Source: Channallabes apus (lineage: Eukaryota; Chordata; Actinopteri; Siluriformes; Clariidae). Taken from it: a DNA stretch of 64,000 bases. The notes below the pieces were generated by a model, which saw only the letters and a program-made list of their open reading frames with translations, made no database searches and was not told where the DNA came from. The stretch spans positions 47,544,867 to 47,608,866 of the forward strand of contig CM060111.1 of NCBI GenBank assembly GCA_030522415.1, in the 5' to 3' direction. Of this stretch, positions 56,993-64,000 are shown in pieces. Numbering within the stretch: position 1 is the first letter of the stretch; every line of letters begins with the position of its first letter. The translations under genes were made by a program, and so were the position numbers.

Positions 56993-57215
56993 GGAGTATC
57001 TCCCCGGCTTTTGGTGTCCTAAAGCTGGGGAAGGACTCCTCGGAGTGGGGGTTAGGGGAGCCCCATGGCTAATCTCCCCAGGCTTCAGTGTCCTAAAGCT
57101 GGGGAAGGACTCCTCGGAGTCGGGGTTAGGGGAGCCCCATGGCTAATCTCCCCAGGCTTCAGTGTCCTTAAGCTGGGGAAGGGCTCCACGGAGGCCTCGG
57201 TGAAAAGACCCGAGG
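56993..57215. repeat. 74-bp tandem repeat, three units
   Basis: Units start at about 56,993, 57,067 and 57,141 with ATCTCCCC and share AAGCTGGGGAAGGACTCC and GGGGTTAGGGGAGCCCCATG. The GGGGTTAGGGG inside resembles telomeric sequence. The downstream segment (CGAGGTTTTTACCCTTAAGG) recurs at 62,362. Confidence 0.88.
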
Positions 57216-57299
57216 TTTTTACCCTTAAGGGAATTTAACTGACATGCTGGGTCCATTCCCATTGAAATATCGAGAACCTGGGTCCCATAATAATAATGA

Positions 57300-59390
57300 A
57301 AAAAAATCCCAAGGACTTTGGTCATGGAGGAATGCAGAGTGTGGCCGGGAAGGGTGACCCTGGCTGGGTAAAAGTCCCATACCTCCAGGAGGATTCGGCC
57401 TATGTTAAAAACACAAGGACTTTGGTCATGGAGGAATGCAGAGTGTGGCCGGGAAGGGTGACCCTGGCCGGGTAAAAGTCCCATTCCTCCAGAAGGATTC
57501 GGCCTGTGTTAAAAACCCAAGGACTTTGGTCATGGAGGAATACAGAGTGTGGCCGGGAAGGGTGACCCTGGCTGGGTAAAAGTCCCATTCCTCCAGAAGG
57601 ATTTGGCCTGTCAGAAAAATACAAGGACTTTGGTCATGGAGGAATGCAGAGTGTGGCCGGGAAGGGTGACCCTGGCTGGGTAAAAGTCCCATTCCTCCAG
57701 GAGGATTCGGCCTGTGTTAAAAACACAAGGACTTTGGTCATGGAGGAATGCAGAGTGTGGCCGGGAAGGGTGACCCTGGCCGGGTAAAAGTCCCATTCCT
57801 CCAGGAGGATTCGGCCTGTGTTAAAAACCCAAGGACTTTGGTCATGGAGGAATGCAGAGTGTGGCCGGGAAGGGTGACCCTGGCTGGGTAAAAGTCCCAT
57901 TCCTCCAGGAGGATTCGGCCTGTCAGAAAAACCCAAGGACTTTGGTCATGGAGGAATACAGAGTGTGGCCAGGAAGGGTGCACCCGGCCGGGTAAAAGTC
58001 CCATTCCTCCAGGAGGATTCGGCCTGTGTTAAAAACACAAGGACTTTGGTCATGGAGGAATGCAGAGTGTGGCCCGGGAAGGGTGACCCTGGCCGGGTAA
58101 AAGTCCCATTCCTCCAGAAGGATTTGGCCTGTCAGAAAAACCCAAGGACTTTGGTCATGGAGGAATACAGAGTGTGGCCAGGAAGGGTGCACCCGGCCGG
58201 GTAAAAGTCCCATTCCTCCAGGAGGATTCGGCCTGTGTTAAAAACACAAGGACTTTGGTCATGGAGGAATGCAGAGTGTGGCCCGGGAAGGGTGACCCTG
58301 GCCGGGTAAAAGTCCCATTCCTCCAGAAGGATTTGGCCTGTCAGAAAAACCCAAGGACTTTGGTCATGGAGGAATACAGAGTGTGGCCGGGAAGGGTGAC
58401 CCTGGCTGGGTAAAAGTCCCATTCCTCCAGAAGGATTTGGCCTGTCAGAAAAATACAAGGACTTTGGTCATGGAGGAATGCAGAGTGTGGCCGGGAAGGG
58501 TGACCCTGGCTGGGTAAAAGTCCCATTCCTCCAGGAGGATTCGGCCTGTGTTAAAAACACAAGGACTTTGGTCATGGAGGAATGCAGAGTGTGGCCAGGA
58601 AGGGTGCACCTGGCCGGGTAAAAGCCCCATTCCTCCAGGAGGATTCGGCCTGTGTTAAAAACACAAGGACTTTGGTCATGGAGGAATGCAGAGTGTGGCC
58701 AGGAAGGGTGCACCTGGCCGGGTAAAAGCCCCATTCCTCCAGGAGGATTCGGCCTGTGTTAAAAACCCAAGGACTTTGGTCATGGAGGAATGCAGAGTGT
58801 GGCCGGGAAGGGTGACCCTGGCTGGGTAAAAGTCCCATTCCTCCAGAAGGATTTGGCCTGTCAGAAAAACCCAAGGACTTTGGTCATGGAGGAATGCAGA
58901 GTGTGGCCGGGAAGGGTGACCCTGGCCGGGTAAAAGTCCCATTCCTCCAGGAGGATTTGGCCTGTCAGAAAAACACAAGGACTTTGGTCATGGAGGAATG
59001 CAGAGTGTGGCCGGGAAGGGTGACCCTGGCCGGGTAAAAGTCCCATTCCTCCAGGAGGATTTGGCCTGTCAGTAAAACACAAGGACTTTGGCCATGGAGG
59101 AATGCAGAGTGTGGCCGGGAAGGGTGACCCTGGCCGGGTAAAAGTCCCATTCCTCCAGAAGGATTTGGCCTGTCAGGAAAAAAACAAGGACTTTGGCCAT
59201 GGAGGAATGCAGAGTGTGGCCGGGAAGGGTGACCCTGGCCGGGTAAAAGTCCCATTCCTCCAGAAGGATTTGGCCTGTCAGAAAAACACAAGGACTTTGG
59301 TCATGGAAGAATGCAGAGCGTGCCCGATGAGAGTGCCCCTGGCCGGGTAAAAGTCCCATTCCTCCAGGAGGCTTCAGCCTGAAGCTGAGC
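57300..59390. repeat. 104-bp satellite array, about 20 units
   Basis: AAGGACTTTGGTCATGGAGG recurs every 104-105 bp from about 57,310 to 59,291. Units differ mainly at the joint (GTTAAAAACAC or TCAGAAAAACC) and at CCAGGAGGATTCGG versus CCAGAAGGATTTGG. A two-unit block of 209 bp (57,937-58,145) is repeated once immediately after. Each unit has GGAGGAATG and CATTCCTCC about 55 bp apart and an inner GGGTGACCC, so it can fold back. The unit length is not a multiple of three and no frame is kept. Confidence 0.95.
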
Positions 59391-59880
59391 TCCAGGCAGG
59401 ACCCGGCGCCCCATCCCTCCCCGGGCACCGCCACTTAAGCCCGGGGACATTGATGAAGCACAACCGGTCTGGTCCTGGAGAACCAGACCCCTGGGATAAC
59501 TGGGGACTTAGTCATTTTTTCAAAAGGGTTTTCTGAAATTCTTCTAAGTCCCCAGTTATACCAGGGGTCCCCATAGGAATTGGTTATATGAGGGGTTTGT
59601 GAAAATATTTCTAAGTCCCTGGGTTTCCCAGGGGTCGGTGAAATTTCGGAGTTATCCCAGGGGTCGGCGAAATCTCGGAGTTATCCCAGGGGTCCAGCTA
59701 CTCAGCGGGTCGGGATTAAGGGCTGAGTCCGTGTAGGGGGGCTTAAGTGGCGGTGCCCCGGTTCGGATGGGGCGCTGGGTACCTGGGGCTTCGATCCCCG
59801 GAGTTTAGCGGTTCTGGGGCCCCGGGAGGGAGCACTGCAGGCCGGGCAGTGAGTGGCGCTGTTCCCCCCCGGGGCTCCCG
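59391..59880. other. Subtelomeric sequence with short direct repeats, no gene
   Basis: Contains repeated CTAAGTCCC and GAGTTATCCCAGGGGTC strings and GC-rich stretches. No coding signal. Confidence 0.6.
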
Positions 59881-60470
59881 GGTGAATATCTCCCCGGCCT
59901 TTGGGGCTAGGAAGCTGGGGGAGGGCTCGTTGGATTCGGGCAGTCGAGCCCGAGAGGGCTGTCGTGGTTTCCCGGGGCTGGGTCGCTCGGGGGCGGGGTG
60001 AGAGCCGCATGAAGTCCCGGGGCATTTTGGTGAATATCTCCCCGGCCCTTGGTGCTAGGAAGCTGGGGGAGGGCTCGTTGGATAGGTCCCGGGGCCACCG
60101 GGAAGGCTGTGTAGGGTTGGCGGGGCTGGGTCGCTAGGGGGCCCCGGTAGGCGCCGGGGAATGTCCCCCGGGCATTTCTGGGTGTATCTCCCCGGCCCTT
60201 GGGGATAGGAAGCTGGGGGAGGGCTCGTTGGATAGGTCCCGGGGCCCCGGGGCCCCGGGGAAGGCTGAGTCTGTTTCCCGGGGCTGGGTCACTCGGAGGC
60301 GGGGTGAGAGCCGGAGAAAGGGCCGGGGCATTTCTGGGTGTATCTCCCCGGCCCTTGGGGCTAGGAAGCTCGGGGAGGGCTCGTTGGATAGGTCCCGGGG
60401 CCCCGGGGAAGGTTGTGTAGGGTTGGCGGGGCTGGGGCCGGAGAGAGTCCCCTATCCCCAGCCTAACCAT
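59881..60470. repeat. About 150-bp subtelomeric satellite, first block (4 units)
   Basis: Units begin with TATCTCCCCGGCCCTTGG at about 59,886, 60,035, 60,186 and 60,341. They share AGGAAGCTGGGGGAGGGCTC and a GGCGGGGCTGGGTCGCT segment. Confidence 0.9.
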
Positions 60471-60960
60471 AACCCTGTGAGCCCTAAGACTGTGTGACCC
60501 TAAGATGTCAAAGTCCCATGAGCCCGGAGCCCCAGCGGGTGTTGGTGGGTAGTGTGGCCGACTTAGGGGTGCCTGGGGCCGGGCAAAGTCCCAGAGCGCA
60601 GCCCGGGAGCCCTAAGCCTGTATAACCCTAAGACAGGTAGCCCTAAGCCAGTATGACCCTAAAATGTTCAAAGTCCCATGAGCGGGTGTTGGTGGGTAGT
60701 GTGGCCGACTTAGGGGTGCCGGGGGCCGGGCAGAGTCCCATAGCGCCAGCCGGTGTCTGCCCGGGAGCCCTAAGACTGTATAACCCTAAAATGGTCAAAG
60801 TCCCATGAGCCCGGAGCCCCAGCGGGTGTTGGTGGGTAGTGTGGCCGACCTGGGGGTGCCTTGGGCCGGGGAGAGTCGAATTCCTCCAGGCAGGTTCAGC
60901 CTGTATGTATACAAGTCAAGTGGTAAATTTCCAAAGTCCACACAGGCTAAAGACCCCGGG
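60471..60960. repeat. CCCTAA-containing repeats, first block
   Basis: Segments with GTCAAAGTCCCATGAGC, GTGTTGGTGGGTAGTGTGGC and strings of GAGCCCTAAG/ACCCTAAGA recur at about 60,470, 60,640 and 60,770. The CCCTAA motif is the reverse of the terminal telomere orientation. Confidence 0.85.
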
Positions 60961-62010
60961 TCCAGCCACCATATCTCCCCGGCCCTTGGGGCTAGGAAGC
61001 TGGGGGAGGGCTCGTTGGATTCGTGTGGGCGAGCCCTACGAGGCTATCCTATGGTTCCCGGGTGTGGGGGGCTTCGGCCGGCCGGTAGGGGGCGTGAAAG
61101 GACCCGGTGTCGGGGCTCCCGGGCCTTATCGGGCGTATCTCCCCGGGGGTTAGGGTTAGGGGGCTGGGGGAGGGCTCGTCGGATCGGGCCAGACGAGCCC
61201 TACGACCCTGGCTTGGTCCCCCGGGTGTGGGTCGCTCGGGGGCCGGGTGAGAGCCGGCCAAAGTTCTGGGGCTGATCGGGCATATCTCCGCGGGCGTTAG
61301 GGCTAGAGGGTCGTGGCAGGGCCCAGCGGAAGCGTCGGGCGGAGGAGGGTTAGGGGGTCTGGGTGCCCCGGAGGTGGGTCGTTCCGGGCGGGCGTAAGCG
61401 GCCCGAATGTCCGCGGGGCTGCTCCGGGGCAACTCCCCAGCCCCGGGGGCTAGAGGGTCGGGGAGGGTCTGCTTTGACTCTGGTCGTGAGCCTGGGACAG
61501 GCTGTCTAGGTGGCCTGGGTGTGGGGTGCCCGGCGGGTCGTGGGCGCGCACCGGGCCCGAGCTCGCCAAAGTCCCTAGGGTTTGCGGGTGTCCCAGGCCC
61601 GGGCCGATGGGTCCCCGGGTTCGGGGCCAGGCCCAGGGCGTGGGGCCCGATGCCCCCTCGGTGTACTGTGAACCCCAGGCCAGAGGGTTAAGGTTAGGGT
61701 ACGGGGGGGGCAGTTAGAGTAAAGTGTACCGAAGACGGGGAGGGTTCGAGTGCCATATCTCCCCGGGGGTTAGGGCTATGGGGCTGGGGGAGGGCTCGTC
61801 GGATCGGGCCGGACGAGCTCTACGATCCTGGCTCGGTCCCCCGGGTGTGGGACGCTCGGGGCCCGGGTTAGAGCCGGCCAAAGCCCCGGGACTGATCGGC
61901 TATATCTCCGCGGCCGTTAGGGCTAGGGAGCTGGGGGAGGGCTCGTTGGATTCGTCCCGGGCCTGCCTAAGAGGCTGGCTAGCGGGGCAGAGTCCCATAC
62001 CCCCGGGCGG
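60961..62010. repeat. About 150-bp subtelomeric satellite, second block (diverged units)
   Basis: TATCTCC starts recur at about 60,970, 61,137, 61,286, 61,754 and 61,903, with a weaker unit near 61,430. Two units carry GGGGGTTAGGG in the core, moving the satellite towards telomeric sequence. Confidence 0.85.
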
Positions 62011-62270
62011 CTCGGGACTGTGCATGCCCTGGGAGCCCCGAGACAGTATGACCCTAAAATGTTCAAAGTCCCATGAGGCCGGAGCCCCAGCGGGTGTGGG
62101 TGACTAGTGTGGCCGCCCTAGGGGTGCCTGGGGCCGGGCAGAGTCCCAGAGCCCAGCCCGGGAGCCCTAAGCCTGTGAGCCCTAAGCCTGTGAGCCCTAA
62201 GCCTGTATAACCCTAAGAGAGTGAGCCCTAAGCCTGTGTAACCCTAAAATGTTCAAAGTCCAGAGAGGCT
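62011..62270. repeat. CCCTAA-containing repeats, second block
   Basis: Repeats the 60,471 family, with GAGCCCTAAGCCTGT three times in a row at about 62,160-62,205. Confidence 0.85.
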
Positions 62271-62274
62271 AAGC

Positions 62275-62450
62275 TCCAGGGGGGTGAGCTGGGTTAGCTC
62301 CCCGGGCTTCAGTGTCCTAAAGCTGGGGAAGGGCTCCACGGAGGCCTCGGTGAAAAGACCCGAGGTTTTTACCCTTAAGGGATTTTAACTGACATGCTGG
62401 GTCCATTCCCATTGAAATATCGAGAACCTGGGTCCCATAGACTTAGCTCC
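62275..62450. repeat. Copy of the 57,160-57,290 segment
   Basis: GTGTCCTAAAGCTGGGGAAG through CTGGGTCCATTCCCATTG matches the end of the 74-bp repeat block and its downstream sequence. Confidence 0.85.
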
Positions 62451-62554
62451 AGGCAGGAGGGAGAGTGCCTCTGGCCGGGTAAAAGTGCCATTCCTCCAGG
62501 AGGATTCGGCCTGTGCCCATAGTGCAGGGAGCCCCATGGGGCCTAGGGGGCCTC

Positions 62555-63260
62555 GGAATAAAAAGTCCCCCCGATTTCGGCTCCGATCTGCGGGATGGGA
62601 CTGCGGGGGACCCCCGCTTACCCTCCGGGACTCTGGGCCCCCGGGGGCCCTCGACCCAAAGTTGCTCCTAGCGGGAAAGCGATACCATTTCCCGGGCCTA
62701 CGGCTCACGCCGAGTCGGGCTATGGTGGTCCCGGGGCCCTGGGGGGCCCCTGGACAGAACTAGCCCGGGGAAGGTGCTACGGACACGGGCTTCGGCATCC
62801 TGGGTCCCCCGGGCCCTGGGAGTTTGCCTGCCGAGCTTGGAGCCGCTAGGAGCAACTTTGGGGAAGTTGTGATTTTTTTACCCGTTAGGGACCAACATTG
62901 ACATGTTGGGTCTTTTACCATTGCTATTTTGAGAACCTGTTCCCGTTCGAGCGCCGAGGCCCCTGGGGGCCCATGACAAAAATGCTCCTGCGGGGGTTAT
63001 GATATGTTTTCCCGGGTGTGGGGCTCATGGCGTGTCGGGCTGCGGTGGTACCGGGCTCGGGAGTGCCCCGGGAAGGGAACTGGCCCGGGAGAGGCCTGAG
63101 GTCGCGGCCCCTGTGTGCCACGGCCCCCGGGCACCCCCTGCTCAAGTTTGGGGAAGATCCGAGGTGTCCAAATACTTTTGACCTGGGCGGGGCCGGGGGA
63201 TGAGTGTGCCCGACGAGAGTGCCTCTGGTCGACCTGAGGCCCAATTCCTCCATGAGGATT
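62555..63260. repeat. Subtelomeric duplicated block, copy 2
   Basis: Matches 55,561-56,540 but lacks the internal repeat. It carries an extra GGTGTCCAAATACTTTTGA at about 63,159 that resembles the end of a Tc1-type transposon. Confidence 0.85.
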
Positions 63261-63500
63261 TGGCCTGTGAGAAAAAAAATGATAATAATGAAAAAAAAAT
63301 CCCAAGGACTTTGGCCATGGAGGAATGCAGAGTGTGGCCGGGAAGGGTGACCCTGGCCGGGTAAAAGTCCCATTCCTCCAGGAGGATTTGGCCTGTCAGA
63401 AAAACCCAAGGACTTTGGTCATGGAGGAATGCAGAGCGTGCCCGACGAGAGTGCCTCTGGCCGGGTAAAAGTCCCATTCCTCCAGGAGGATTCGGCCTGT
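63261..63500. repeat. 104-bp satellite, two distal units
   Basis: AAGGACTTTGG at about 63,305 and 63,408 with the same unit body, preceded by the A-rich insert seen in the 126-bp variant. Confidence 0.9.
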
Positions 63501-63975
63501 GCCCATAGGGAAATATTTCAAAGTCCAGAGAGGCTAAGTTCCAGCGGGGTGAGCTGGCTTACCTCCCCGGGCTACAGTGACCTAAAGCTGGGGAAGGGAT
63601 AATGAACACACTGGGCCTGGGGAAAAAGTTTTGATGGGTAGTGAATTTTATTGACATCCTGTCATTTAGACGTTGGGTCCTCAGATCTAGGTCTAGGGCC
63701 CCCTTTAATTTGGAGGAGTACTGCAACTTTAGCTACTTTTGCTAGGAAGGTCGTAGAAAGCTGATTTTTTTTTGCTAAAATCATGAACAAATTCAGGGAT
63801 CTCGAATCTGGGGCCCATAGATTTTTAGGGGACTGGGAAAGGGGAGAACCGGGTCCCATCTCTGGCCAGCATGAGTCAAAAATTCCCCGGACCCCAGTCC
63901 GAGCTCAGGGGAATTTTAGAAGGCTTCTGACACCTTAATGCCAGCTTCTCAATATTTAACCCCTAACGTCCCTAG
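63501..63975. other. Terminal low-copy subtelomeric sequence
   Basis: A partial 74-bp-type unit (to about 63,600), then about 370 bp seen only once in the window, directly before the telomere repeats. No gene seen. Confidence 0.6.
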
Positions 63976-63999
63976 TTAGGGTTAGGGTTAGGGTTAGGG
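63976..63999 (+). repeat. Telomere repeat, four TTAGGG units
   Basis: Four perfect TTAGGG hexamers in the G-rich orientation run into the end of the window, as expected for the right end of a vertebrate chromosome. The window ends here, so the full length is unknown. Confidence 0.9.
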
Positions 64000-64000
64000 G

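Noticed and set aside
57143..59434. Overlapping minus-strand ORFs with repeated WDFYPARVTLPGHT-like peptides
   Set aside because: They are readings of the 104-bp satellite in rotating frames; the unit length is not a multiple of three and no start, domain or codon bias is kept.
59702..62107. Long GC-rich ORFs in the subtelomere
   Set aside because: Few stops are expected in such GC-rich repeats; frames change between repeat units and the proteins are Pro/Gly/Arg-rich without domains.

Overview
The window looks like the right-hand end of a ray-finned (teleost) fish chromosome. It carries teleost-type transposons throughout: L2 and Rex1-like LINEs, an I/Nimb-like LINE, a Ty3/gypsy chromovirus, Tc1 elements, piggyBac-like DNA and tRNA-derived SINEs. 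It also holds the last seven exons of a vertebrate hemicentin gene, and it ends in four perfect TTAGGG repeats on the + strand. No bacterial-type genes, CRISPR arrays or operons are present. The species cannot be fixed from the sequence alone.

Layout. 1-14,500 is a nest on the minus strand: an endogenous retrovirus (gag, protease, RNase H-integrase, tRNA-Pro-type primer site, probable 5' LTR). It was entered by a 4.88-kb gypsy element (5-bp target duplication) and by a 5'-truncated L2, and the L2 was in turn entered by a Rex1-like LINE whose 1,000-residue ORF is open. 14,500-19,820 holds decayed Tc1 and L2-clade copies with two SINEs that have clean target duplications. 20,371-25,706 is the 3' end of a hemicentin gene on the plus strand; its largest intron holds L2 and Tc1 debris. 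25,900-30,200 is intergenic, with LINE debris, a SINE and a 598-bp TA-flanked inverted-repeat element. 30,225-36,200 is another L2-clade LINE split by a 2.25-kb TTAA-flanked piggyBac-like element, then telomere-like repeats and a broken Tc1 with inverted/direct-repeat ends.

36,669-38,733 is a probable Penelope-like fragment: an SGNH-hydrolase ORF with a hammerhead-ribozyme-like motif upstream. 38,745-52,566 is an I-like LINE split in mid RNase H by an 11.2-kb plus-strand L2 array: one copy with ORF1, an endonuclease and an internal deletion, then two head-to-tail 3.34-kb units. Removing the array restores the reading frame of the I-like element. 52,693-55,215 is an inverted, 5'-truncated L2 that abuts telomere-like repeats.

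From 55,216 to 63,975 the DNA is GC-rich, non-coding subtelomere: about twenty copies of a 104-bp satellite, related 74-bp and ~150-bp repeats sharing one core, repeats carrying CCCTAA, and a duplicated flanking block. The only host gene with support is hemicentin. Everything else is mobile, repetitive or unassigned DNA. The main biological interest is the order of nested insertions, the L2 array with a recurring breakpoint, the ribozyme-like motif and the structured subtelomere.
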